From Chondrosia reniformis (taxonomy: Eukaryota > Porifera > Demospongiae > Chondrillida > Chondrillidae): DNA of 64,000 bases. The stretch lies in contig OX359201.1 of the NCBI GenBank assembly GCA_947172415.1, positions 1,426,001-1,490,000 of the forward strand. Reading direction: 5' to 3'. Numbering within the stretch: the stretch's first letter is position 1; every line of letters begins with the position of its first letter. The translations under genes were made by a program, and so were the position numbers. A model generated the notes under the pieces. The model searched no databases. It worked only from the letters and a program-made list of their open reading frames with translations, and was not told the DNA's origin. This document shows positions 11,736 through 23,763 of the stretch, in pieces.

Positions 11736-14700
11736 TTAACAAGGACATTTGTAACCCCCGGTACTTTCTTTCTGATTTTGAAGAACAAATGCTCTATTTT
11801 CTTGGGCTGCAACTTCTACTTCCCTAGCTACTCCATTTGGATCGCATCCAGCCGCTTTTGAAACTACAGAGAAATTCAGAGGAAGAGATGAATTAGCATA
11901 CAAAAATTGCACAAATCCGATTCCCATTTTTGGAAACACTTGGAGCCAGGACCATGAACAAGCTAGGCATGAACAAATGTCATCTATGAAGGGTACATGC
12001 ATCTGTTGATCATCTAAAAAGCCAGTTTTGAATGGATCTTCTTGTTGGATGTTTTGACCCTGGGTATCTTTTCAGCAAATCACATCTTTAGATGATCAAA
12101 GAAGTTTAAAATTAACCCTTTCAAGATTTGACTAATTATAGTTTGTTTGAAGAACCATATAATAGTGTTTAAGTTAGAATAGTGAGATTATAATTATATA
12201 CCCATTTCTGCTAACAGTCCTTCTAATCCTTCACCAGTGACTGCACTAACTTCCCTAAATATAACCTTTCCTCTAGCTTCTGGTACATCTGTAAGGTAAT
12301 CCACAATAGACTGTCCTGTTTCAGTGGGGATCTGCAGTTATAACAGATTGTCAGACAATGTCATGTCTTGTCGTCTAAGTGCTATTGGATTGTTGCTTAA
12401 TTTTTTATAAATTAACTGAAAAATTATCTATTATAGCAACCTACGTACGTATATGTCAAAGTATAAACAAAGTATATGGATGTCTTCAAGCACCTTATAA
12501 TTACACCTTATTATTACAAGGGGCACTATTTGCACTATATAAGTATCAAAATGTATACACTTATATGGATCTAACATATCATTATCCACATGTCATCAGG
12601 ATTGTACATACCTTTCTCTTGTATTTGTCTTTAATATCAATTTTGTTTCCAAGGAAGGTTATAACCTCAATCTCTCTTAACGGTACAGCTTTCTGTAATT
12701 CATCCCACCAGGAAAGAATTTGATTACCATCTTTATAGTGGGAACTTTCAATGTGTTCAAAACTGTCCTAAATAACATACAAGGATTACTATTCACAAAG
12801 GATCAAGAAATTGACAAAGATTCCCAGGGTCACTGATGAAGGGTGGAATTCCTAGAAACAACTGTCTCGACAGTGGAGTAGAAGAAGAAAGAAATTAAAA
12901 GAAAATTTTAAAGACTCCTGTATCTTCATCCAAAGTTCTCTCTAGGTTTAGTTCCCTATAGGCTTTTTTACAGAATAGGCATATATAGCATGTAGGAAAA
13001 TGGTGTATTAGATTTTTATGTGTGTACATGTATCTATGCATGGTAATATGCAGTGAGATGAAATTTCGTGAATTTTAGTGAGTGACATTAATATTCTTGA
13101 ACATTTATATTTTGTGAACATTTCCCATCTCTGCATGAAAATTTCATCTTGCAAAATTACCACACATATACAGTATATGCGTGCACATGAAATAAAAATG
13201 GGTTGTTCTTTTTTGTGTTCATTATTATATATAAGTATCCTATAGCTTTCACAGCAACAATTGTGTTCACAAATTAAACATATTTCAACCTGGAGGTACA
13301 CTGGCATGGCATATTAATAATTGCATGAAAGGATTAAATATATCCAATACATAAATACCATTTGCAGGGATACAATCATGTTCCTTCTAAAAGGCACTAA
13401 AATGATAACATAAAACTTACTCTGTCAGTAATGTCATAAACAATAATCACTCCATTTGCGTTGCGATAATGATTTGTTGTAACAGCTCTAAACTATAATG
13501 GTACATATTATAATAACTGTACCATCATGATTAATATACATATTTATAAATCAAATTAAAGTTGTTATACATGGTACAGTTAAAATTATAATTAAGCATG
13601 GCAATAATGTACATACAATGCACGTATATATTGACTGCATATATGTATAACAACACATTCTAGTACATATAGAAACAAAAACAAGACAATTGCAAGACAG
13701 TGATCATGTGGTAAGGCTAATCATGCAGATTTGATATTACAATACTGAAATTTAAGTGACTTAGCCATACACATCACGATCCTATATGTTTGGGTGCATC
13801 AAAATATAAGCCAAAGTAAGAACGATGTGCTCAAAAAATACTGAATAATTATTGTATGACATGTTTTCTATTGAATACAATGCATGCCTATCATGCATTT
13901 ATATATATAGAATTAAAAACTTTTAGATTATAAGTTTACCCTATCCTGTCCAGCTGTATCCCACAAGTGTACTTTGAAATGGATTCCATTAATCATCGTG
14001 GTAATTCCCATTACATCAACAGGACTGCATTTTATAAAAAATTAGTAATACATGTATATAAAACCAAATCATGAAATGGAATCATCTCTGTTGCTGGTTG
14101 AAACTAATTATAACCTAAAAAATATTAACATACTTGATACTTTGATGTAGATTGTTTGTGTTAACTAACTCCTCATTGGAAAGATACCTGGCAATGGAAG
14201 TTTTTCCAACACCTGAATCCTTAAATTAAGCAAAATAGGAATCAATTTTTAATAGCACATATACACAGATATGAACATATCATGTGAAAGAGGACACTGA
14301 CAAAGAAATTAAACATGCTCTATACCTGGACCAAATATAACACCATTTTATGAAAAACATGACTACATTGACATCAATATCATGAGGTTAAGGAAAAGGT
14401 ATTTGGGCATTTGTGTAAATAGGGCGGCCATGTTTTTTCGGCCAATCTTAGTGCACAGTTGGATGCCTATGGGCAGCGCCTGAAATTTGCACGTAACAAC
14501 AACTACGCATACCATTCTCTGATCATGATATGGACTATTATATAAACACATTCAGCCAACTATAATTATTGCGTACAGACCCTAAGTAGAGCTATACAAT
14601 TCGGCCACAGAAAAATCACTCAATATGAAGCGTAAATTACTCTATACGTGCATGCACTTAACTTCGTAGACATGTTAACCTTGGTGTTCTAGATTACAAT

Positions 14701-15070
14701 AATAATGTACTTAGAGAAGTAAAAAAGGCTCGTGCAGATTAACAAATCACGGGTGTAGCAGTTAGCGGATATGTACTAAAGGTGCCAATGTCCTAGCGCC
14801 TGAGATTTGCAACTACGTTCTGATTATGACTATTGTGTATAGACTATAAACAGTTCATCCAACGTCTAATTGTATGCAAGTAGAATCAACCAATATGAAA
14901 CGTAAATTACTCTATACATGAACTTAACTTTGTAGACATGTTAACGTTCTAGATTACAATATATGTAATATGTAATGTGGGCCTAATTTATAACTAACCC
15001 CAATCAAGATAAATTTAAGTTCCCGGGATTCACTGCTTTGCACATTTGTTTGTCTTTTGTTGAAGCTCAT
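11736..15070 (-). CDS. Rab-like small GTPase A
   Basis: Seven exons, in transcript order: 15070-14999, 14219-14134, 14024-13940, 13492-13421, 12767-12612, 12331-12202, 11863-11736. They give 242 aa. G1 (GDSGVGKTS) is assembled across the first intron; G3 is DTAGQDR; G4 is NKID; G5 is VSAV, where Rabs usually have SAK. The C-terminus is CPC, a CXC double-geranylgeranylation signal typical of Rabs, which implies membrane attachment. [20 protein letters not shown] fits Rab switch II and the following strand. Oddities: a longer linker between G3 and G4, and QSI where switch I normally has the invariant Thr. The stop lies 265 bp upstream of the BMS1 ATG on the same strand. I cannot assign a Rab subfamily. 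Confidence 0.9.
12006..12100. mobile_element. short foldback element in GTPase A intron 6
   Basis: The ends 'tgatcatctaaa' and 'tttagatgatca' are perfect inverted repeats. The centre carries 'gttttgaccctgggt', which is also found inside the foldback at 25154-25289 (opposite strand) and in the repeat at 60035-60190. The element is duplicated in gene B at about 16929-17028. Confidence 0.65.
12797..12861. repeat. interspersed repeat in GTPase A intron 4
   Basis: Same family as 7321-7385, with 'gacaaagattcccagggtc' followed by 'actgatgaagggtggaattc'. It sits just upstream of exon 5 in the transcript and is copied in gene B at about 17718-17785. Confidence 0.6.
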
Positions 15071-15557
15071 CACTAACGGGACACACCTTTGCGATGTTAT
15101 GTTTGTGGTTAGTTGCATGTATATATATGGGCAGTATATGGGTGTATTGCACATAAACTACATGACCAGCCCCCTGCATAATAGTACTTGTTATGCAATA
15201 ATTTACAAGAGCATACTGAATGCTTACTTCTCATTATGAATTCATATTTTTGATCATTCTGAAATATAGACTACATGTACATGGTTAAAAAAAACAGTTT
15301 AAACAATGTAGTTCTTAAACAAGTTCTTCCTGGTTGTAAAAAGATCATGCTGTTTCTTCTCATTTGAGTGTTATTGGATCGCTGCTGCAGTACTTCGTTT
15401 CGCATCACTTTACTGAGTGTAGTAAAGGTGATCCCAGGGCACACCACGAGGAGGTAGAAGTACTTGGTGCCCCAAATGGCCTCCGGTTTCTCAAATCTGT
15501 TTGACACTTCCACTACTTGCGTTGTAAGAGAAGTTGCACGGGAGCGATCCGGCGTTC
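15071..15557 (-). other. upstream region of GTPase A with an unassigned open frame
   Basis: Minus-strand 15557-15271 is open for about 95 codons (RATSLTTQVVEVSNRFEKPE and onward) and recurs at 20511-20230. Between the copies I see four replacement differences (F/V, A/T, I/V, T/A) and no clear excess of silent ones, so coding constraint is not supported. It may be a remnant exon or transposon piece, or simply GTPase promoter DNA. Confidence 0.3.
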
Positions 15558-16042
15558 CTATTTCCCCCATATTACTGTATTGATACTGGCTGGGTAGGGT
15601 GGCCTGATAGCACTGGCCTACTCTCCCAGTCAGCTGGGCTGTGCACCTGAGTGGACGGCCTGGTAGCCTGGCAAGTGGTGATGGCTTATACGTGCCCAGG
15701 TGTAGCCCTGTGCCCTGTATATAACCATAACTGGTTGGGATCTTTTATTAATTTTGCATTTTGTATGCATTGGACACATTAATAATTACAATAAAAATCA
15801 TATCAACACCACTACACTACTAGTGAAAACGTCTCAGCAAAGCCTATGGTTATCAAATATTTCAGTTAACGTCAGCACTAGGTCGTCCTTTACTGCTACC
15901 ATAAGTGATTAGACAAAACAACCTGCGCGCCATTTTGTGCTCAAATTCGTTCAAAGCTTAGCCTCAAAGAGGTAAGTTTGACGAACTCTGAGGAAATCCT
16001 TATTCTATCGACATTATAAGTAAAACTATAGTATGTACGTAC

Positions 16043-16391
16043 CGGAAACCACAGTTACTGGACCCTTGACATCGGTGAGGTTCTGTCTCGTGTAGTTCTT
16101 CAACAGACAAGTTATTAAAGTACTCTTTCCAACCTTCGGTGGTCCCACGACTGCCACTACGACCGGAGGCAGCTCGAGAGGAGCCCTGTCTACTACAGGC
16201 GCATGGTGCTTCTTAGCTTCCCTGTCCAGCATCCTTCTGACGGATCTCTCAGCTCTCACTGCAGACTGAAACGTAAAGGCTTTGACGTTTCTATGCTTTT
16301 CTCCCTCCTTCTCATTCTTCTGTTTCTTCTTTTTAGCTTTAGGACCTGCTTGTCGCTTTCTGTGCTCTTTCTTCTTGGGCTCAGCGTCCAT
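16043..16391 (-). pseudogene. BMS1: duplicated first exon of BMS1 (orphan or alternative first exon)
   Basis: The 349 bp match BMS1 exon 1 at 11122-11470 with the same length, an intact frame (MDAEPKKKEH... to the P-loop GPPKVGKST and VVSG) and a good donor (G|GTACGT). I see one amino-acid difference before the donor (ENEGE to EKEGE). Exons 2-8 are not duplicated, so alone it is a 5' fragment. It lies upstream of the real gene on the same strand and ends in the same phase, so splicing over GTPase A to exon 2 (10371) would give full-length BMS1. Whether it is used is unknown. Confidence 0.85.
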
Positions 16392-16657
16392 TTCCACGTG
16401 TGCTGTTAGCGCGTACCGACACGTCCATCAGATAATTTAACCACAACTATTTCGAGATATAAATGAACCCTGTTCAGAGGTTAGAGTTCCACGATTATTA
16501 TTGGGGTTTTCCAGTGCAAAAGTGAGCAATTTATTGGGGCTTAGATATATGAATGCTAACATGACATAAAATAAAAGTACATAATTATTCAGTAGCTATA
16601 TACGCACACACCAAACTTCCATCCATATAATACATGAACAAAGTTATTTATAGTCTT

Positions 16658-19600
16658 TTAACAAGGACATTTGGACCCTCCAGTACTTTCTTTCTGATTT
16701 TGAAGAACAAATGCTCTATTTTCTTGGGCTGCAACTTCTACTTCCCTAGCTACTCCATTTGGATCGCATCCAGCCGCTTTTGAAACTACAGAGAAATTCA
16801 GAGGAAGAGATGAATTAGCATACAAAAATTGCACAAATCCAATTCCCATTTTTGGAAACACTTGGAGCCAGGACCATGAACAAGCTAGGCATGAACAAAT
16901 GTCATCTATGAAGGGTACATGCATCTGTTGATCATCTAAAAAGCCAGTTTTGAATGGATCTTCTTGTTGGCTGTGGACGTTTTTGACCCTGGGTGTCTTT
17001 TCAGCAAATCACATTTTTAGATGATCAAAGAATGAACCCTTTCAAAGATTTAGTTTGTTTGAAGAACAATATAATAATGTTTAAGTTAGAATAGTGAAAT
17101 TATAATTATAGCATAACAATCTTATATACCCATTTCTGCTAACAGTCCTTGTAATCCTTCACCAGTGACTGCGCTAACTTCCTTAAATATAATCTTTCCT
17201 CTAGCTTCTGGTACATCTGTAAGGTAATCCACAATAGACTGTCCTGTTTCAGTGGGGACCTGCAGTTATAACAGATTGTCAAACATACTTGTCATGTCTT
17301 GTCGTCTAAGTGCTATTGGATTGTTGCTTAATTTTTTATAAATTAACTGAAAAATTATCTATTATAGCAACCTACGTATATGTCAAAGTATAAACAAAGT
17401 ATATGGATGTCTTCAAGCACCTTATAATTACACCTTATTATTACAAGGGGCACTATTTGCACTATATAAGTATCAAAATGTACACACTTATATGGATCTA
17501 ACATATCATTATCCACATGTCATCAGGATTGTACATACCTTTCTCTTGTATTTGTCTTTAATATCAATTTTGTTTCCAAGGAAGGTTATAACCTCAATCT
17601 CTCTTAACGGTACAGCTTTCTGTAATTCATCCCACCAGGAAAGAATTTGATTACCATCTTTATAGTGGGAACTTTCAATGTGTTCAAAACTGTCCTAAAT
17701 AACATACAAGGATTACTATTCACAAAGGATCAAGAAATTGACAAAGATTCTCAGGGTCACTGATGAAGGGTGGAATTCCTAGAAACAACTGTCTCGACAG
17801 TGGAGTAGAAGAAGAAAGAAATTAAAAGAAAATTTTAAAGACTCCTGTATCTTCATCCAAAGTTCTCTCTAGGTTTAGTTCCCTATAGGCTTTTTTACAG
17901 AATAGGCATATATAGCATGTAGGAAAATGGTGTATTAGATTTTTATGTGTGTACATGTATCTATGCATGGTAATATGCAGTGAGATGAAATTTCGTGAAT
18001 TTTTAGTGAGTGATATTCTTGAACATTTATATTTTGTGAACATTTCCCATCTCTGCATGAAAATTTCATCTTGCAAAATTACCACACATATACAGTATAT
18101 GCGTGCACATGAAATAAAAATGGGTTGTTCTTTTTTGTGTGCATTATTATATATAAGTATCCTATAGCTTTCACAGCAACAATTGTGTTCACAAATTAAA
18201 CATATTTCAACCTGGAGGTACACTGGCATGGCATATTAATAATTGCATGAAAGGATTAAATATATCCAATACATAAATACCATTTGCAGGGATACAATCA
18301 TGTTCCTTCTAAAAGGCACTAAAATGATAACATAAAACTTACTCTGTCAGTAATGTCATAAACAATAATCACTCCATTTGCATTGCGATAATAATTTGTT
18401 GTAACAGCTCTAAACTATATAATGGTACATATTATAATAACTATACCATGATGATTAATATACATATTTATAAATCAAATTAAAGTTATTACATGGTATA
18501 GTTAAAATTATAATTAAGCATGGGAATAATGTACATACAATGCACGTATATATTGACTGCATATATGTATAACAACACAATAGCTAGTACATATAGAAAC
18601 AAAAACAAGACAATTGCAAGACAGTGATCATGTGGTAAGGCTAATCATGCAGATTTGACATTACAATACTGAAATTTAAGTGACTTAGCCATACACATCA
18701 CTTCTATATGTTTGGGTCCATCAAAATATAAGCCAAAGTAAGAACAATGTGCTCAAAAAATAGGATGTATACTGAATAATTATTGTATGACATGTGAAAA
18801 TGGTATCTTAGATTTTTCATGTTTTCTATTGAATACAATTATATATAGAATTATATAGAATTATATATAGAATTAAAAACTCTTAGATTATAAGTTTACC
18901 CTATCCTGTCCAACCGTATCCCACAATTGTACTTTGAAATGGATTCCATTAATCATCACGGTAATTCCCATTACATCAGCAGGACTACAATTTATAAATT
19001 ATTAGTATTATAATAAAAACAGATAATGGAATCAACTCTGTTGCTGGTTAAAACTAATTATAATCTAAAAAAATATTAACATACCTGATAGTAGATGGAT
19101 GTGTATTGTTTGGGTTAACTAACTCCTCATTGGAAAGATACCTGGCAATGGAAGTTTTTCCAACACCTGCATCCTTAAATTAAGCAAAATAGGAACCAAT
19201 TTATATAAACATACGTATCATGTGAAAGAGGACACTGACAAAGAAATTAAACATGCTCTATATCTGGACCAAATATAACACCATTTTATGAAAAATATGA
19301 CTATATTGACATCAATATCATGAGGTTAAGGAAAAGGTATTTGGGCATTTGTGTAAATAGGGCGGCCATGTTTTTTCGGCCAATCTTAGTGCACAGTTGG
19401 ATGCCAATGTCCTAGCTATGGGCAGCGCCTGAGATTTGCACGTAACTACAACTACGCATACCATTCTCTGATCATGATATGGACTATTATATAAACAGAT
19501 TCAGCCAGCTATAATTATTGCGTACAGATCCTAAGTAGAGCTATACAATTCGGCCACAGAAAAATCACTCAATATGAAGCGTAAATTACTCACGTGCACT

Positions 19601-20027
19601 TAACTTCGTAGACATGTTAACCTTGGTGTTCTAGATTACAATAATAATGTACTTAGAGAATTAAAAAAGGCTCATGCAGATTAATAAATCACGGGTGTAG
19701 CAGTTAGCGGATACGTACCTATGCCAATGTCCTAGCTACAGGCAGCGCATGAGATTTGCAACTACGTTTACCATTCTTCTGATTATGACTATTGTGTATA
19801 GACTATAAACAGTTCATCCAACGTCTAATTGTATGCAAGTAGAATCAACCAATATGAAACGTAAATTACTCTATACATGAACTTAACTTCGTAGACATGT
19901 TAACGTTCTAGATTACAATATGTAATATGTAATGTGGGCCTAATTTATAACTAACCCCAATCAAGATAAATTTAAGTTCCCGGGATTCACTGCTTTGCAC
20001 ATTTGTTTGTCTTTTGTTGAAGCTCAT
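16658..20027 (-). CDS. Rab-like small GTPase B (tandem paralogue of A)
   Basis: Seven exons, in transcript order: 20027-19956, 19173-19085, 18984-18900, 18414-18343, 17694-17539, 17259-17130, 16785-16658. They give 243 aa, one more than A because exon 2 has an extra codon. G4 NKID, G5 VSAV and the C-terminal CPC are as in A. Two G-box changes are visible: GDAGVGKTS instead of GDSGVGKTS, and DTVGQDR instead of DTAGQDR, which alters the position equivalent to Ras Ala59. Switch I reads STIS and keeps the Thr that A lacks. The frame is intact and all splice sites are present, so it is probably functional but may have altered GTP cycling. Confidence 0.88.
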
Positions 20028-20516
20028 CACTAACGGGACACACCTTTGCGATGTTATGTTTGTGGTTAGTTGCATGTATATATATGGGCAGTGTATGGGT
20101 GTATTGCACATAAACTACATGACCAGCCCCCTGCATAATAGTACTTGTTATGCAATAATTTACAAGAGTATACTGAATGCTTACTTCTCATTATGAATTC
20201 ATATTTTTGATCATTCTGAAATATATAGACTACATGTACATGGTTAAAAAAAACAGTTTAAACAATGTAGTTCTTAAACAAGCTCTTCCTGGTTGTAAAA
20301 AGACCATGCTGTTTCTTCTCATTTGAGTGTTATTGGATCGCTGCTGCAGTACTTCGTTTCGCATCACTTTACTGAGTGTAGTAAAGGTGATCCCAGGGCA
20401 CACCACGAGGAGGTAGAAGTACTTGGTGCCCCAAATGGTCTCCGGTTTCTCAACTCTGTTTGACACTTCCACTACTTGCGTCGTAAGAGAAGTTGCACGG
20501 GAGCGATCCGGCGTAC

Positions 20517-21480
20517 CTGACCGACCTCTGACCAGTTACTAGTCTTGCCCTGCCACGCTACGAACAGAACAAGCCCGACCCTGGCGGACCACAAACTCCC
20601 ACCAATGAGAATCATCATGTGCACACAACGTAGCTTGGGAACACTGCACACAGACTTTAGCTCATTGGGATCGGCCAGGCGCTTTAGAGTAGGGACCCAT
20701 CAGTTCAATGAACTATAAGAAAAGAATTGAAAATACATGATATACAATGAAATACTACATTGATGCATGGATACAAAAACTGAATACAAATTGAAATACA
20801 AATGCCTTCCAAACCAACCTGAAGCTGCAGCCTACAACAGGGGTTCCTGACCGACTACGTAGTGGCACTGGACCCACGCTCCTCCAGGTACGGGTCGTAT
20901 AGCAAGAATCCGCAAGTGCCAATTTAAACACACAAGCAGGATTAATAGTGAGATACATCTCCAGGCACTAACCCATAGGTAGAGAGACCACCCCACTATA
21001 CGAACACCGATGACCCTTTGTCACATGGTACCATGGTCGTGCTCCTACCACGGTTGGCGCATCGATCCACACCAAAGTAGACCTCCAGAGTTGATAGCCC
21101 GGAGGCCAAAGACTGAAAAATTCCTCGACTATTTATTAGAAATGATCGGCGGGAAACATCGTGAACTTGGCGGAAAATCATGGAATTAAAATTTTGTTTA
21201 TTGTTTTCGAGGTCATGTTCAAGAACAATAGACAACATGCAGAACATGACCCGGCCTATTCAGCAAGTTGTTATTGTTATTGAGTTTCAACTAGAAATCA
21301 TTCATGACTATCCAGGGAAGCAAATCATAAAATGTCCAGTGACCCCATGAATAATTAATAGAAATGCTTAATTAATAATTAATAACAAACTATCTATATT
21401 GATTGTTTCTTTTAATTTAAGCATATACACAAGCTCTTGTAAGCGCATGAATGAACATGTGAATCGGCATGTTGCATGCA
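20517..21480. other. GC-richer unique block, no gene recognised
   Basis: This stretch is noticeably richer in GC than its surroundings up to about 21180. Minus-strand frames at 20755-20958 and 20996-21247 are open but short, and I recognise no domain. 'cctgaccgac' occurs twice (20515 and 20848). It could be the 5' part of a minus-strand transcript, with a possible donor near 20515, or a decayed retroelement. The right end is AT-rich. Confidence 0.35.
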
Positions 21481-23763
21481 CAACACAGGACAACTTCACA
21501 TTGAAAATATATATTTTTCGTATTGTCTTGTGCTATTGCTCAATCAGTTTGTGAATCCAAAATGGCCGTTGCTCAAATTGCAACTTTGGCGTACGTTGTC
21601 CATGCCTAAACTACACTCATTGGTAAGTCATCTTGTTTAGAGAATCAGATAAATTAAGCCTATAATGTTTTAAGTTATAATGTTATGATTAGCATACAGC
21701 ATCTTTACCTTATGTAAAATACTTTTTACTTGTGAGACTGTTCAAAATGTAATTTGTACTTACCTTCTATACAAGCTAACATATACAAACATTTTGATTA
21801 GACAAATATTATGTCTTATTGTGCAGTCTATACTTTATTGCATTTTTTCTATTTATAGAAGAATTGTCATGGAAGTCAAATATCAGTTACCTAGCAACAT
21901 GTTCAATTAAGAAACAAGGAGTATTGGTTTAACCCATTCAGGTGAGAAAAGATAGTGAAAGAAAGTGTTGGATCAAGGGGAAAATTTGCATGGAATTTAC
22001 AGTGAGTATAACAACTGTAAAGGTCCTGGATTACAATGGGACCACCAGATTTAGAATGTCTACCAGTCCCTATACTTGTATAGGGACTGGTAGACGTGTT
22101 GTGGTTCTCTAGTATCCTATGGAATCAGGCAGATTAGTTAGACCTCAGTGTAACGTTAACATTTGGCAAGATATCCGTTTTTGACGTCACTCTTGTCTTA
22201 CCCTCTGAGGTCTGAAGTTTAGAACACTTGTCAACTCAGTATACATGTATAACTGTACAATGATATGTATAGTAAGCGTGATCTTAGGACTCTGTTAACC
22301 TTTTAACAAGATCCAAACATTCTCCAGCCAAACTACTGAATAGTAGTCAATTAGCCTTATAATTGAGCAATATAAATCTGCCGACCATATGCTCAAAGAA
22401 TACTTATATGGCAGAGGCATGCATGTACATCTTAGCAAAGTGCACATGTACAAACTGTTAAATCTAAATCTAGTTCGACATTAATCATAAAGCACACACA
22501 CAGTTTCAATTCTTATGCAACATATGTAATTATTATTTATTGGGCATTGCAAGCTAGTGTAAATTGATACCACAATCTAAGCGGAAGACATGAATGGGCC
22601 ACAGAATTGGCTGTGAATATACTATTTGATTTTTTAAATTGGCAGTCAAGTGAAACTCTTTGCTATCAAAGACAGAACGTTATTAAAACTAAAGTTATTT
22701 GGTTCCCTTCTACGTAGTTCCCTTCTAGGTATGTACCACATTCTAGCAGCTTTGTGTACACTTGTTTGTCTTGTCAAATTCTTTACAACTTTATTGTTAA
22801 TGTTCCAATTGTTCAGTTGCAGCCTAAATTCATTGCATGGACAGCAGCTGTTGCTATGGCAATCTTGTTATTTAGATGTAACCATGGTAATTTGTACTTG
22901 GTTGGTTTTTTGTTCTTAAATGTCAGACATACTTTCCTCAAGTCTGACTAGTCTAAGAATGATAAGAATTGTTCTTATAGTTGTCTATATCAGTCCAGGT
23001 CAATAATAATAGTACATTTTCAGCATGTTTATTCCCAGGGTCATACTACTGTTTTTTTGTTTCCATAACACTAGCTATAGTTTTTAAATTTTTGTGTCTT
23101 AAAGTGATAAAGGAAGGGTCTCTATACCATGTCTCTATACCCTGGAGCCAGGTATCTGGCTGTTCCTGTTGAAGTTTAGCTAGCTGCTTGGGTTTCATAG
23201 TGATCCTTGTTCCAATTTTAGTTTAAAGTAAAGCCCTGGGGCCTGGTACCTTTTAGGTTTAAATACGTATACAGATAGGCATGTCAGTTTGTATTCTTGA
23301 GTGATAATTGCTTAGAAAACTTTGTAAGAATGTTCTAGTCCAGATTATTGTTATGAACAGTTATGGGGAATAACAAAGAACAATGGCAGGTCTAGTGCAA
23401 GCAACTCAGTAACTGTCCTATGACGGAGATTGATATTTGTTGCAGTATTAGCCACAACTTTCAGAAGCAAATTAAGTAATTGCCATTGAACCAAACCAAC
23501 TATTGGCCAATTGGCCATCAGACCTGTTCATATGATTATACGTAATCACTTAAATTTCTGCAAATGGTTAACCTTAATTACTTCCTTATTTAGTTACTCT
23601 TTTCATATGTCTGTGCTAGTTGTTATAACCAGTGATATACTAATACAAACATAAATTGCATGTGTACAGAGTGTTGAAACTAATATTATACAGCTGCCAT
23701 TTATTTACATAAAATTGCAATTAATGGTAATAACTTTAAAGTCCAAAAATCTTTTAAATACAT
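21481..23763 (+). other. non-coding stretch with splice-like signals, possible lncRNA
   Basis: There is no long open frame. An ATG in the context AAAATGGCC at 21561 opens only 15 codons. Plus-strand splice-like sites follow: ATTG|GTAAGT at about 21621, a pyrimidine-rich TTTATAG| at about 21858, and CATTCAG|GTGAG at about 21941. This pattern would suit a short spliced non-coding transcript or 5' UTR, but nothing confirms it. Small frames at 22650-22951 look incidental. A perfect palindrome lies at 22058-22095. Confidence 0.25.
22058..22095. repeat. perfect 18-bp palindrome with 2-bp centre
   Basis: 'gtctaccagtccctatac' is followed by TT and then its exact reverse complement. Such a perfect inverted repeat could form a cruciform or a tight RNA hairpin. 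The loop is too small for a normal miRNA precursor. Confidence 0.9.

Larger units (their letters stand above)
10633..15557. repeat. tandem segmental duplication, copy 1
   Basis: This is the first copy of a ~4.93-kb head-to-tail duplication; the second is 15558-20516. It carries BMS1 exon 1 with its upstream region, and all of GTPase gene A. The left edge is near 'ctatttcccccatattac' (10633), which recurs at 15558. The right edge is near 'gagcgatccggcg' (15544), which recurs near 20501. The copies differ by scattered substitutions and small indels, more in introns than in exons. Confidence 0.93.
15558..20516. repeat. tandem segmental duplication, copy 2
   Basis: Second copy of the ~4.93-kb unit. 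It carries the BMS1 exon 1 copy and GTPase gene B. After about 20516 the sequence no longer matches the other copy and enters unique, GC-richer DNA. Confidence 0.92.

Noticed and set aside
12797..13307. Minus-strand frames at 13008-13307 and 17822-18229 as possible extra exons
   Set aside because: They lie in intron 4 of GTPases A and B. The two copies diverge by indels that change the frame (99 versus 135 codons), and no domain is recognisable.
22650..23172. Short hydrophobic frames as small membrane proteins
   Set aside because: They are AT-rich, overlapping in different frames, with no start context or splice partners. Hydrophobicity follows from T-rich codons.
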